Shown: positions 25,874-36,113 of the stretch, in pieces | How positions within the stretch are numbered: position 1 is the stretch's first letter | Layout: each line of letters starts with the position of its first letter | Assembly (NCBI RefSeq): GCF_003228315.1 | Contig: NZ_CP029693.1 | Coordinates: forward strand, 3,833,501-3,897,500 | Reading direction: 5' to 3' | DNA length: 64,000 nucleotides | Source of the DNA: Pseudomonas putida | GTDB lineage: Bacteria; Pseudomonadota; Gammaproteobacteria; Pseudomonadales; Pseudomonadaceae | Made by a program: the position numbers and the translations under genes | Notes under the pieces: generated by a model | Database searches by the model: none | Told to the model about the DNA's origin: nothing | What the model saw: only the letters and a program-made list of their open reading frames with translations

Positions 25874-27751
25874 ATGTCCTTTGCTTCCCTCGGTCTCTCC
25901 GAGGCTTTGGTCCGTGCTATCGAAGACGCGGGCTATACCGAGCCTACTCCGGTGCAACAGCGGGCCATTCCCGCCGTGTTGCAAGGTCGCGACCTGATGG
26001 TCGCGGCACAGACAGGTACTGGTAAAACCGGCGGTTTCGCCCTCCCGATTCTGGAGCGGTTGTTCCCCAACGGTCACCCGGACAAATCCCAGCGCCACGG
26101 CCCGCGCCAACCGCGCGTACTGGTCCTGACCCCTACTCGCGAACTCGCCGCGCAAGTGCACGAAAGCTTCAAGGTCTATGCCCGTGACCTGAAATTCGTC
26201 AGTGCCTGCATCTTCGGCGGCGTCGGCATGAACCCGCAGGTTCAGGCCATGTCCCGTGGCGTGGACGTACTGGTGGCCTGCCCCGGTCGCCTGCTCGACC
26301 TCGCAGGTCAAGGCAGCGTCGACCTGTCCCACGTGGAAATCCTCGTGCTGGACGAAGCCGACCGCATGCTCGACATGGGCTTCGTCCATGACGTGAAGAA
26401 GGTCCTGGCGCGCCTGCCAGCCAAACGGCAGAACCTGCTGTTCTCGGCGACCTTCTCCAAGGACATCACTGACCTTGCCGGCAAACTGCTGCACAACCCG
26501 GAACGCATTGAAGTCACACCGCCGAACACCACGGTCGAGCGCATCGAACAGCGCGTGTTCCGTCTGCCCGCCAGCCACAAGCGTGCGCTGTTGGCCCACC
26601 TGATCACCGCCGGTGCCTGGGAACAGGTGCTGGTGTTCACCCGCACCAAGCACGGCGCGAACCGCCTGGCCGAGTACCTGGACAAACATGGCCTGCCCGC
26701 CGTCGCGATCCACGGCAACAAGAGCCAGAACGCGCGCACCAAGGCCCTGGCCGACTTCAAGGCCAACCAGGTACGCATCCTGGTCGCCACCGACATCGCC
26801 GCCCGCGGCCTCGATATCGACCAGTTGCCACACGTGGTCAACTTCGAACTGCCGAACGTCGATGAAGACTACGTGCACCGCATCGGCCGTACCGGTCGTG
26901 CCGGTCGCTCGGGCGAGGCCATCTCGCTGGTAGCGCCGGACGAAGAAAAGCTGCTGAAAAGCATCGAACGCATGACCAAGCAGAAAATCGCCGACGGCGA
27001 CCTGATGGGCTTCGATGCCAGCGCCGTGGAAGCCGAAAAACCGGAAGCCCGCGAACGTCCGGACATGCGCAACCCGCGCAATGCCCGTGGCCCGCGTGGT
27101 GAAGGTGCGAACGGTGGCGGTGGTGGCGGCGGTCGCCGGGACAAGGGCAAGGACAAAGGCAAGGAAAAATCCGCTTCCGGTGAGAAAACCGAACGCGGTG
27201 AACGCCCGGCCCGCCAGCAGAAACCTCGCGAAGGCACCCCGGCTCGCGAACAGCGTCCAAGCCAGCCTCCGCGCGCTGCCGCTGATCGTGCCCCGGACGA
27301 GTTCCTGGATGACGATGTCGACAACTTCGGTAACCGCATCGACTACGTGCCACAACAGAAACCGGCCCAGGGCCGTGGCCGCCGCCCGGGTGCTCCGGCA
27401 CAGGGCGCTGCCGCAGGTACCGGCGCACCACGTGGCGGCAAGCCACAGGGTCGCCAGAACGGTCCGCGCACAGCTGATGGCACCAGCAGCACGCCAGCAG
27501 GCAAGCGCAACAGTCCTCGCAACGGCGCACCACGTGACGGCCAGGGCCGTCGCGAAGAGTCGCGCAATCGCCGTCCGGCTCGCGACGACCAGTCCCGTTC
27601 GGAACCGGCTGTGCAGAACCCTCGGGGCAATGCGCCGAAGATCATGCACAAGGAGTCCAAGGCTGACCGCTTCCCGACGCCCGAGCAGCTGGATCAACTG
27701 CCCACCCGTCCGCGTGGTGAAAAGCCGGCGTTGCTGACTCGCAATCGCTGA
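25874..27751 (+). CDS. rhlE: DEAD-box ATP-dependent RNA helicase RhlE with basic low-complexity tail
   Basis: A 625-residue protein starting at ATG 25874 (AGGA 8 nt upstream); the open frame extends back to 25652 but that part has no family similarity. The helicase core (1-about 375) has the Q motif, AQTGTGKT (motif I), PTRELA (Ia), LDEADRML (II), SATFS (III) and HRIGRTGRAGRSG (VI). The last 250 residues are rich in Arg, Gly, Pro and Lys with a Gly8 run, probably a disordered RNA-binding tail. RhlE helicases remodel RNA in ribosome assembly and decay. Confidence 0.95.
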   Translation: MSFASLGLSEALVRAIEDAGYTEPTPVQQRAIPAVLQGRDLMVAAQTGTGKTGGFALPILERLFPNGHPDKSQRHGPRQPRVLVLTPTRELAAQVHESFKVYARDLKFVSACIFGGVGMNPQVQAMSRGVDVLVACPGRLLDLAGQGSVDLSHVEILVLDEADRMLDMGFVHDVKKVLARLPAKRQNLLFSATFSKDITDLAGKLLHNPERIEVTPPNTTVERIEQRVFRLPASHKRALLAHLITAGAWEQVLVFTRTKHGANRLAEYLDKHGLPAVAIHGNKSQNARTKALADFKANQVRILVATDIAARGLDIDQLPHVVNFELPNVDEDYVHRIGRTGRAGRSGEAISLVAPDEEKLLKSIERMTKQKIADGDLMGFDASAVEAEKPEARERPDMRNPRNARGPRGEGANGGGGGGGRRDKGKDKGKEKSASGEKTERGERPARQQKPREGTPAREQRPSQPPRAAADRAPDEFLDDDVDNFGNRIDYVPQQKPAQGRGRRPGAPAQGAAAGTGAPRGGKPQGRQNGPRTADGTSSTPAGKRNSPRNGAPRDGQGRREESRNRRPARDDQSRSEPAVQNPRGNAPKIMHKESKADRFPTPEQLDQLPTRPRGEKPALLTRNR

Positions 27752-27773
27752 GTACCGGGGGATTTTGCTTTCC

Positions 27774-27875
27774 TGTAGGAGCCGAGCTTGCTCGCGATGA
27801 ATGGCGCAACACCGCGGGGTGTCAGGTTGCCAGCGTCATCGTTGACGACCATCGCGAGCAAGCTCGGCTCCTACA
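27774..27875. repeat. REPIN R9
   Basis: A 102-bp REPIN with GGAGCCGAGCTTGCTCGCGA arms. Its loop shares CGTCATCGTTGACGACC with R6. It ends one nucleotide before the large palindrome. Confidence 0.85.
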
Positions 27876-27876
27876 G

Positions 27877-27944
27877 GTAATTTTCCGCCGGACATAAAAA
27901 ACGCCCCAAATTCGGGGCGTTTTTTATGTCCGGCGAAAAATTAC
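27877..27944. terminator. Bidirectional terminator within a 68-bp near-perfect palindrome (rhlE / yceI)
   Basis: Arms 27877-27907 and 27914-27944 (31 nt each) are exact inverted repeats except for C27885 opposite A27936; the loop is AAATTC. The inner part (A6-CGCCCC / GGGGCG-T6) is a classic two-way terminator. The right arm includes the yceI stop codon at 27941-27943. Confidence 0.9.
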
Positions 27945-28528
27945 TTCGCTTTGACACCTTCAAACGAAACGTACATCTCGACTGCGTCGGACTGTGGACC
28001 CAAGTCCATCATCTTGCCGAAATCAGAGCGCTTGAGGCTGAAGGTACCCTCGAAGCCGGCACGGTAGCCGCCCCATGGATCCTTGCCTTCACCCAGGAAA
28101 GTGGCCTTGACCACGATTGGCTTGGTCACGCCCAGGATGGTCAGGTCACCGGCCACGTCAGCAGTGTCCTTACCCGCGGCGTTTTTGCCGGTTGGCTTGA
28201 CGCTGGTGGACACGAACGTTGCCTTGGTGCCGTTCAGGAAGTCTTTGCTGGAGATGTGCTTGTCACGTTCGGCGTTGTTGGTGAATACGCTGGCCGTGTT
28301 GACGTTGAACTCGATCTTGCTGTCTTCAGGCTTGGCAGCGTCGAAGCTGAACTTGCCGTCGATGTCCTTGAAAGAACCGGTGATGTAGCTGTAGCCCAGG
28401 TGGCTGATCTTGAAGTCAACGAAGGCGTGCTGGCCTTGCTTGTCGACCACGTAGTCGGCGGCCATTGCGTTACCGGCTGCGAACAGCGCCGAACCGATTG
28501 CCAGAGCGGCCAGAGTCTTTTTCAACAT
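27941..28528 (-). CDS. YceI family periplasmic protein
   Basis: A 195-residue protein with a signal peptide ending GNAMAA. The mature lipocalin-like domain (ADYVVDKQGQHAFVDFKISHLGYSYITG and later TILGVTKPIVVKATF) is typical of YceI, which binds polyisoprenoid-type ligands. The start ATG 28528 has AAGGA 9-10 nt upstream; the frame continues further but reads into the upstream gene. It is 32 nt from the cytochrome b561 gene, a pairing seen in many proteobacteria, and the two are probably co-transcribed. Confidence 0.93.
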   Translation of the reverse strand: MLKKTLAALAIGSALFAAGNAMAADYVVDKQGQHAFVDFKISHLGYSYITGSFKDIDGKFSFDAAKPEDSKIEFNVNTASVFTNNAERDKHISSKDFLNGTKATFVSTSVKPTGKNAAGKDTADVAGDLTILGVTKPIVVKATFLGEGKDPWGGYRAGFEGTFSLKRSDFGKMMDLGPQSDAVEMYVSFEGVKAK

Positions 28529-28560
28529 ACTTTGTTTTCCTTTGGAGTCGAGGTTGAACT

Positions 28561-29112
28561 TCAGGCTTTGCGACCCAGCATGCGCTTGAGGGTCACATCG
28601 CGGTCGATAAAGTGGTGTTTCAGTGCTGCCAACGCATGGAGGCCGGAAAAAATCACCAGCGCCCACGCCAGATAGAGGTGAATCACGCCAGCGTTGTCCG
28701 CCTGGTCCGGTAGTCCGGAAATCAGCGCGGGCACTTCAAACCAGTCAAACACCGGTATCCCGACACCTTCTGCGGTGGAAATCAGGTAACCGGCAATCAT
28801 CACAGCGAACAGACACAAGTACAGAAAGGCATGACCGAACTTGGCGCCCAGCCGTGTCATGGGGCTATAGCTGGCCAGGGTTGGCGGCGGTGGGCTGATG
28901 AAGCGCCACAACACCCGCAGCACCATGACGGCCAGCAGAATCAGACCGATGCTCTTGTGCAGGTCCGGACCCGCCTTGCGCCAGGGATCGTAGTAACCGA
29001 GACCGACCATCCACAGCCCCAGGCCGAACAGACCGAATACGGCCAAGGCCACGCCCCAGTGCATGAAGATGCTGACCCAGCCATAGCGGGAAGTAGAGTT
29101 ACGTAGCTGCAT
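28561..29112 (-). CDS. Cytochrome b561 family di-heme membrane protein
   Basis: A 183-residue integral membrane protein with four hydrophobic helices. Candidate heme-ligand His residues are in SIFMHWGVAL, PDLHKSIGLI, VIHLYLAWALV and FSGLHALAALKHHF. This matches the bacterial cytochrome b561/YodB type, which moves electrons between membrane quinol and periplasmic partners. It is the first gene of a likely operon with yceI. Confidence 0.92.
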   Translation of the reverse strand: MQLRNSTSRYGWVSIFMHWGVALAVFGLFGLGLWMVGLGYYDPWRKAGPDLHKSIGLILLAVMVLRVLWRFISPPPPTLASYSPMTRLGAKFGHAFLYLCLFAVMIAGYLISTAEGVGIPVFDWFEVPALISGLPDQADNAGVIHLYLAWALVIFSGLHALAALKHHFIDRDVTLKRMLGRKA

Positions 29113-29395
29113 TGCCGGGTTCCTGTAAGTGCTGGGCCAAGACTATCGATTTACCTATCGAATTAAAGCCGAAAATTTCGCTTTGAAATATCGAGAAATG
29201 CGATCAAGACTTTGAAATAGGTGAGTTAAGAAAAGATTAAAGGCGAAAGTTTGACGAGGTGTTAGCGCCGAGCCGGAATTTTGTCGTAACCGATCCTGCG
29301 CCTTGTGGACAATTCGAGCGTTCGATTGCTGAACTGCAAGCGTATGGGCAAAAAAAAGCGCGACCCTCGGGCCGCGCTTTTTTAACACCTGAACG
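29113..29395. other. Intergenic region with terminator
   Basis: A 283-bp spacer upstream of the cytochrome b561 gene and downstream of the amine oxidase gene. Besides the terminator at 29350-29384 I see only AT-rich sequence likely to hold the cytochrome promoter. Confidence 0.5.
29350..29384 (-). terminator. Terminator of the amine-oxidase gene
   Basis: An A-run with GCGCG, a CCC-TC-GGG inner stem, CGCGC and a T-run form a hairpin that works on the minus strand just after the stop at 29396. Symmetry allows function in both directions. Confidence 0.8.
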
Positions 29396-31156
29396 TTACT
29401 GAGCCTTGGTCTCAGTAGTCGCCGCCGGCTTGGCGGCTGGCTTCTTCGCCGGTTCAGCCTTTTTCGCCGGAGCCTTTTTCGCTTCAGTCTTGGCCGCCGG
29501 TTTTTTCACCGGTGCCTTGGCCGGAGCCTTCTTGGCCGGCTCGGCTTTCACCGGTGCCGCAGGTTTTGGTGGCTCGACCGGTGCAGGTGCCGGGGCTGGA
29601 GCAGGAGCCGGTGCTGGAGCAACCGGAGCTGCCGGCTCTGGCGCCTTCACAGGTTCCGGTTTCTTCTCGTCATCCGAACCACCAAACAGGTTGGTAAAGA
29701 AGTTGCCCTTCTTCGCCGCCACGGCACCCGCGCCGGCACCAACCGCCGCAGCCGCTGCGGGACCCACTTTTGGCGGCTCGAACGACTTGCCCGCCGCCAG
29801 GTCTTCAACCTGACCGGCCGCACGCTGACCGGTGCGCAGCGCGCCTTCCAGGGTGCCCGGGTACAAGGTGTCAGTGTGCTCGCCGGCAAAGGCTACGCGC
29901 TGGATCGGACGTTCCCACAGACGCCAGAACTTGCTGATCTGGCCCGGACCGAAGGCCAGGTAAGCGCCACCGGTCGATGGATCGGTGCTGTAGCGGCGGA
30001 TTTCATAGCCGGTGAACGCACCGCGCGCCTGTGGATAAAACGCGTGCAGACGGATCAGCACCTGATCGACCATCTGCTTGTCGCCGAACGCCTGCATCAC
30101 CCGCGCGTTGTCGCCGGACAGGTTGATCACTACGTTGGCGCCGCCCTTCAGGGCCGGCTCGATCCACAACATGCCAAGGCCGGTGTTGCTGAAAATCTCA
30201 CCGGACATGCGCGCCTTGGGCTCCCATACCGGCGTCTTGAACTTCAGCATGATCTGGTCGCGCCAGCCGTAGTTGGTGCCCTTGATCGCAGCCAGGTGCT
30301 GGGCGTCCAGCGCCGGGGTCATCTGGATCTTGTTCAGCGCGCGCAGCGGCACGGCCAGGACCACGTAGTCCGCCTGATAGCCAACGCTGCCGACCTTGAC
30401 GGTCACACCGTCCTTGTCCTGGGTGACGGAAGACACCGGAGAATCGGTCTTGATGGTTTTCAGCTGCTTGACGAAGGCCTGGGCCAGCACCGCACTGCCA
30501 CCGACCAGACGCGAAGCGCGCAGGTCGCGGTCAGAGACGCCACGGTAAACGCGGCTTTGCTGCGCAAAGTACAGCAGCGACAGGCGCGAAGGCTCGTCGT
30601 AGCGGGTACGGATCTGCTGGTTGATCAGCTGACGCGCGGTCGGCGGCAGGTTCTGCTTGTCGAGCCAGCCGGACACGTTGATCTGGTCCAGGGCGTGCAA
30701 AGTGTTGTTGGCCGCCGGGTTCTGCGGATCATCGATCGAACGGGCCAGGTCATCGAGGGTCTTCTCGTAGCGCTTGAGCGCGTCAGAGGTGACCGGATCC
30801 TTGGTGGCCAGGTCGGCAGCGCTGTAATACACGCCGTCTACCAGGTAACCCGGAGTCCGCACGAACTCCGGCGCCGGCGTGGTGCTCAACTTGAAGGTCG
30901 ATACGTATTTGTTCAGCACCGGTTGGGTCTTGTCGTTGCCGATCCACTCGCTGGTGGCCATGCCGGAACGCCCGCCCAGGCTCGGCTTGGCTTCCAGCAG
31001 CGTGACCTGCCAGCCCTTGTTCTGCAGCTCGTAAGCCGCCGTGAGGCCCGCGACCCCGCCGCCGACCACGATCGCGGTTTTATCCTTGGCCAGCGCAGAC
31101 ACGCTGAACAGCCCCAACATCACCAGCGCACAGGCGCGCAGCCAACCGACAGACAT
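29396..31156 (-). CDS. Flavin monoamine oxidase-like protein, exported, with Ala/Pro/Lys-rich tail
   Basis: A 586-residue protein. A signal peptide (ending SVSALA) precedes the FAD-binding TAIVVGGGVAGLTAAYEL and LLEAKPSLGGRSG, and the C-terminal FAD motif is RVAFAGEHTDTLYPGTLEGALRTG. Together these are an amine-oxidase fold of about 455 residues. The remaining 130 residues are an Ala/Pro/Lys tail (KKAPAKAPVKKPAAK and similar repeats) resembling histone H1 or AlgP-type tails, with a short acidic SDDEKK patch at its start. The substrate and the purpose of the tail are unknown. It is a single gene. Confidence 0.85.
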   Translation of the reverse strand: MSVGWLRACALVMLGLFSVSALAKDKTAIVVGGGVAGLTAAYELQNKGWQVTLLEAKPSLGGRSGMATSEWIGNDKTQPVLNKYVSTFKLSTTPAPEFVRTPGYLVDGVYYSAADLATKDPVTSDALKRYEKTLDDLARSIDDPQNPAANNTLHALDQINVSGWLDKQNLPPTARQLINQQIRTRYDEPSRLSLLYFAQQSRVYRGVSDRDLRASRLVGGSAVLAQAFVKQLKTIKTDSPVSSVTQDKDGVTVKVGSVGYQADYVVLAVPLRALNKIQMTPALDAQHLAAIKGTNYGWRDQIMLKFKTPVWEPKARMSGEIFSNTGLGMLWIEPALKGGANVVINLSGDNARVMQAFGDKQMVDQVLIRLHAFYPQARGAFTGYEIRRYSTDPSTGGAYLAFGPGQISKFWRLWERPIQRVAFAGEHTDTLYPGTLEGALRTGQRAAGQVEDLAAGKSFEPPKVGPAAAAAVGAGAGAVAAKKGNFFTNLFGGSDDEKKPEPVKAPEPAAPVAPAPAPAPAPAPAPVEPPKPAAPVKAEPAKKAPAKAPVKKPAAKTEAKKAPAKKAEPAKKPAAKPAATTETKAQ

Positions 31157-31379
31157 TCAGCGAACTCCGGAAAAACACGTAGGAAAAAACTGTTTTGCGA
31201 GCCAGACGGCTCAAGGAAGCGCGAAGGATACGTCAGGCTTCAGACGCCCGCCAGCAACGTCTATCGCCCCATGCAAAGTAGCTCAATCGACACAATGGGT
31301 TGTCCACAGGGCACGCATTGCATAGGCTTGCGCGACTGTATGTCCGCCTGTGTCACGGACAGCCTCGAGGAGAGTGAAA

Positions 31380-32786
<1,407 letters not shown>

Positions 32787-32811
32787 GTTTCTGTGGTGCC
32801 CGGGCCGGCCC

Positions 32812-32877
32812 CATCGCGAGCAGGCTCGCTCCCACAGGGACAGCGCAATACCTGTAGGAGCGAGCCTGCTCGCGATT
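32812..32877. repeat. REPIN R10
   Basis: A short REPIN between bioA and rsmE, in the same-strand spacer. Confidence 0.83.
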
Positions 32878-32923
32878 GCAGCCAACACCGATTTCACTGA
32901 TTCACATTTTTCAGAGATTCAAC

Positions 32924-33643
32924 ATGAGACTGTCCCGCTTCTTCATCGACGCCCCCCTGAGCACCGGCGAGCACGAACTGCCCGAAGCCCAGGCCCACTA
33001 CATCGGCCGCGTGCTGCGCATGGCCGAAGGTGATGCGTTGCAGCTGTTCGACGGCTCCGGCCATGAGTTTCGCGGCACGCTGGTGGAAGTCGGCAAAAAG
33101 CGCGTGGTGGTGCAGATCAATGAGCAGTTCGCCGGTCAGGTTGAATCGCCGTTGCAGATCCATCTCGGCCAGGGCCTGTCGCGAGGCGAGCGCATGGACT
33201 GGGCGATCCAGAAAGCCACCGAATTGGGCGTCACTGAAATCACCCCGATTTTCAGCGAGCGCTGTGAAGTGCGGCTGAAAGACGAACGCGCCGACAAACG
33301 CCTGCTGCACTGGCGCCAGGTGGCGATCAGCGCCTGTGAACAGTGCGGGCGCTCGCGGGTGCCGGTCATTCATCCGCCGGTGTTGATGGCCGACTGGCTG
33401 AAACACACCCAGGCCGAGTTAAAACTGGTGCTGCATCCGGTGGCCGAGCCATTGGTCAGTCATGCCAAGCCTGCGACCCTGGCGTTCCTGATCGGGCCGG
33501 AGGGTGGGTTGTCGGATGCTGAGGTCGAGCAGGCCAAGGGTGCCGGTTTCCACGCTGCCCGTCTGGGTCCGCGAGTGTTGCGCACCGAGACCGCGCCGGT
33601 TGTGGCGCTGGCGGTGGCCCAGCAGCTTTGGGGCGACTTCTAG
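32924..33643 (+). CDS. rsmE: 16S rRNA (uracil-1498-N3)-methyltransferase
   Basis: A 239-residue SPOUT-class enzyme. The N-terminal PUA-like domain begins MRLSRFFIDAPL and includes HYIGRVLRM. The C-terminal knot carries QKATELGVTEITPIFSERCEV, FLIGPEGGLSDAEV and LGPRVLRTETAPV, the SAM-binding knot signature. ATG 32924 was chosen by family start. It methylates U1498 of 16S rRNA on the assembled 30S subunit. Confidence 0.95.
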   Translation: MRLSRFFIDAPLSTGEHELPEAQAHYIGRVLRMAEGDALQLFDGSGHEFRGTLVEVGKKRVVVQINEQFAGQVESPLQIHLGQGLSRGERMDWAIQKATELGVTEITPIFSERCEVRLKDERADKRLLHWRQVAISACEQCGRSRVPVIHPPVLMADWLKHTQAELKLVLHPVAEPLVSHAKPATLAFLIGPEGGLSDAEVEQAKGAGFHAARLGPRVLRTETAPVVALAVAQQLWGDF

Positions 33644-33649
33644 ACCGCC

Positions 33650-33714
33650 TTCGCGAGCAGGCTCGCTCCCACAGTGGAATGCATTTCAAATGTGGGAGCG
33701 AGCCTGCTCGCGAA
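33650..33714. repeat. REPIN R11 (overlaps the 3' end of the oxidoreductase gene)
   Basis: A short REPIN with TTCGCGAG-type arms 6 nt after rsmE. The right arm and part of the loop are translated as the last codons of the convergent oxidoreductase gene. Confidence 0.87.
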
Positions 33715-34957
33715 TAGCCGCGACGCGATGATTGAAACCACGCAAGTCGATGGCAGGCTGGCGCTGGCCAATCAGTTCGCTGAGCAATTGCCCACTGCCG
33801 CACGCGAGGGTGAAGCCGAGCGCGCCGTGGCCGAGATTGAGCCACAGGTTGCGGTACGCCGTGGCCCCCAGCAGCGGCACGCCGCTGGGCGTTGCAGGGC
33901 GCATGCCGGCCCATTCCACCGCCGCGTCGTAGTTGCCGGCATTGGGGAAGGTGTCGCGGGCCTGGCGCTTGATCAGTGCCAGGCGTTGCGGATCGATCGC
34001 CGGGTCGAAGCCGACAATGTCGACCATCGCCGCCACCCGCAATTGCTCGCCGATACGGGCGTAGACGATCTTGCGGTCGTAGTCGGTGATGCTCACGTCC
34101 GGCGCACGATGATCGGTGCCGATCGGTACGGTCAGGCTGTAGCCCTTCAGCGGATACAGCGGCAGGTGCAAGCCGGGCAGCGCCAGCAGTGGGCTGCGGT
34201 GACCGGCGGCGATGACCAATTGATCGACGGCCAGCACTTCATCCCACAGCTCAATGGCACTGACAACGCCATCGCCATGACGGATTCCGGTCACCGCCTT
34301 TCCAAGGCGAAATTCACAATGACCGGATGCGCTCAAGCGCTCGGCCAGCAGTTGGCAGAAAGCATGGCAATCGCCGACCTCCTCGTCGGGGGTATAAATC
34401 GCGCCCACGAAGGGTGCATTGGCCAGCGCCGGCTCCAGATCCGCACACTCCGGCGCCGACAGCACCTGTTGCTGCTGCGGATCGGCCAGTTTTTTACGCG
34501 CTTTGTCGAAACTAGCAGGATCGCGGAACGTCACCAGTTTGCCGTTGCGCCGCCATTGGAAGCCGGCCAAACCATCGTCCTCGCGCCAGCACTTCAGCGT
34601 GCTTTGGCTCAACAGTGCCAAGCGCAACAGATGCGCCGCGTTTTCACGGTTGACCGAACTGCGACACGCCGCCAGGAATGACGCCATCCACCGCCACTGA
34701 GTCGGGTCCAGACGCGGACGCAGTTTCAACGGCGAATCGCCGCGCAGCATCCAGCCGATGGCTTGCAGCGGCACACCGGCGTCGGCGAGCGGTGCGACGT
34801 AGCGGTAGGAGAGCTGTCCACCGTTGGCAAAACTGGTCTGGCTGCCCAGCGCATCCCGGGCTTCGACCACCGTCACCTCGAAACCGTCGCGCACCAGCGC
34901 ATAGGCCGTTGCCAGGCCAATCACGCCGCCGCCGATGATGCACACACGCTGAGCCAT
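33686..34957 (-). CDS. FAD-dependent D-amino acid dehydrogenase-like oxidoreductase (DadA family)
   Basis: A 423-residue flavoprotein of the DAO fold. The Rossmann motif is RVCIIGGGVIGLATAYAL, followed by QTSFANGGQLSYRYVAPLAD, a DadA signature. The C-terminal part has WAGMRPATPSGVPLLG and LNLGHGALGFTLACGSG. It probably oxidises D-amino acids at the membrane face. It is divergent from a LysR gene that may regulate it. The final residues (REQARSHI) and stop codon come from REPIN R11, so the native C-terminus was probably altered. Confidence 0.88.
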   Translation of the reverse strand: MAQRVCIIGGGVIGLATAYALVRDGFEVTVVEARDALGSQTSFANGGQLSYRYVAPLADAGVPLQAIGWMLRGDSPLKLRPRLDPTQWRWMASFLAACRSSVNRENAAHLLRLALLSQSTLKCWREDDGLAGFQWRRNGKLVTFRDPASFDKARKKLADPQQQQVLSAPECADLEPALANAPFVGAIYTPDEEVGDCHAFCQLLAERLSASGHCEFRLGKAVTGIRHGDGVVSAIELWDEVLAVDQLVIAAGHRSPLLALPGLHLPLYPLKGYSLTVPIGTDHRAPDVSITDYDRKIVYARIGEQLRVAAMVDIVGFDPAIDPQRLALIKRQARDTFPNAGNYDAAVEWAGMRPATPSGVPLLGATAYRNLWLNLGHGALGFTLACGSGQLLSELIGQRQPAIDLRGFNHRVAAIREQARSHI

Positions 34958-35066
34958 GTCCGTCCTTAAAGCCGTTGTGAAGACAGGGCCGAGGTTAGAG
35001 CCAGGTGACAGGCGACGAACAATGAATAAAGATGTTTAACCCATAAACAAAGGTTATGGACTCGCC

Positions 35067-35984
35067 ATGCGCCTTCGTCACATCGAGATTTTCCAGGCCA
35101 TCCGCCAGACCGGATCGATCAGCGCCGCCGCGCAATTGCTGCACGTCTCGCAGCCGGCAGTGACCAAGGTGTTGCAGCATGCCGAACAGCAGCTGGGCTT
35201 CGCGTTGTTCCTGCGGGTACGCGGCAAGTTGCAGGCCACGCCTGAAGCGCTGGAGCTGGAGCGCGAAGTGGACAAGGTCAGCGAAAGCCTGCAAGGCGTG
35301 CGGCGTCTGGCGCAGAGCCTGCGCCGCGAGCCGGGCCACAGCCTGCGCATCGGCGCCACCCCGGCGCTGGCCCTCTCCTTGCTGCCGCCGGCCATCCACG
35401 AATGGACCACACGTTACCCCGACATCGCCTGCGAACTATCCAGCGCCCACAGCCGCGAGCTGGTGCAGAACCTGTTGATGCGCGAAGTGGATGTCGCCCT
35501 GACCTTGCAGCGGCCGGATCATCCGGGGCTCAAGGCTCAGGCCTTGGCATCTGGCGTGTTGGTGGCGCTGGCGCCAAAGGACTATTGGCCGGACGAAGAG
35601 ATCGGCCAACCGCTACCGCTGATGGCGTTGGCGGGGGCGCCGTTGATTGGCTTGTCCAGTGCAGACCCGTTGGCCGCCCGACTGGACAGCTACCTCGAAG
35701 CGGTCGAACCGCCACCCCGAGTACGCATCGCCGTGCAGACCTATTCACTGGCCCGGGCGATGGTGGAGTCCGGTGCCGGGTTGGCGGTGATCGACCCGTT
35801 CACCGCACTGGGCGCCGCCCCTGCCGCGACGACGATCCGCCCGCTGGCACCGCCGTTGCCCATCACGCTGTATGCGGTGACCCGTGCCACCGAACCACCG
35901 CCGCACACGTTGAGCGACCTGTTGCAGATCTTCAGCCGCAGGGCTCAGGAACAACTGGATCATCTGATCCCGTCACCCTCTTGA
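35067..35984 (+). CDS. LysR-family transcriptional regulator
   Basis: A 305-residue protein with an N-terminal helix-turn-helix (LRHIEIFQAIRQTGSISAAA, then LHVSQPAVTKVLQHAE, residues 2-60) and a periplasmic-binding-like effector domain (about 90-295). It is divergent from the D-amino acid dehydrogenase-like gene with a 109-bp shared promoter region, the standard arrangement for a LysR regulator and its target. The effector is unknown. Confidence 0.92.
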   Translation: MRLRHIEIFQAIRQTGSISAAAQLLHVSQPAVTKVLQHAEQQLGFALFLRVRGKLQATPEALELEREVDKVSESLQGVRRLAQSLRREPGHSLRIGATPALALSLLPPAIHEWTTRYPDIACELSSAHSRELVQNLLMREVDVALTLQRPDHPGLKAQALASGVLVALAPKDYWPDEEIGQPLPLMALAGAPLIGLSSADPLAARLDSYLEAVEPPPRVRIAVQTYSLARAMVESGAGLAVIDPFTALGAAPAATTIRPLAPPLPITLYAVTRATEPPPHTLSDLLQIFSRRAQEQLDHLIPSPS

Positions 35985-36002
35985 GCCCAGACACATAACC
36001 AC

Positions 36003-36092
36003 TGTAGGAGCGAGCCTGCTCGCGATGGCGTCAGGTCAGCCAACATCATCATTGGCTGATCCACCGCAATCGCGAGCAGGCTCGCTCCTACA
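36003..36092. repeat. REPIN R12
   Basis: A 90-bp REPIN between the convergent LysR and hemolysin-III genes. Its loop resembles R1 in reverse orientation (GTCAGGTCAGCCAACAT). Confidence 0.85.
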
Positions 36093-36113
36093 GGTTGAAA
36101 ACCAAACTGTGCC

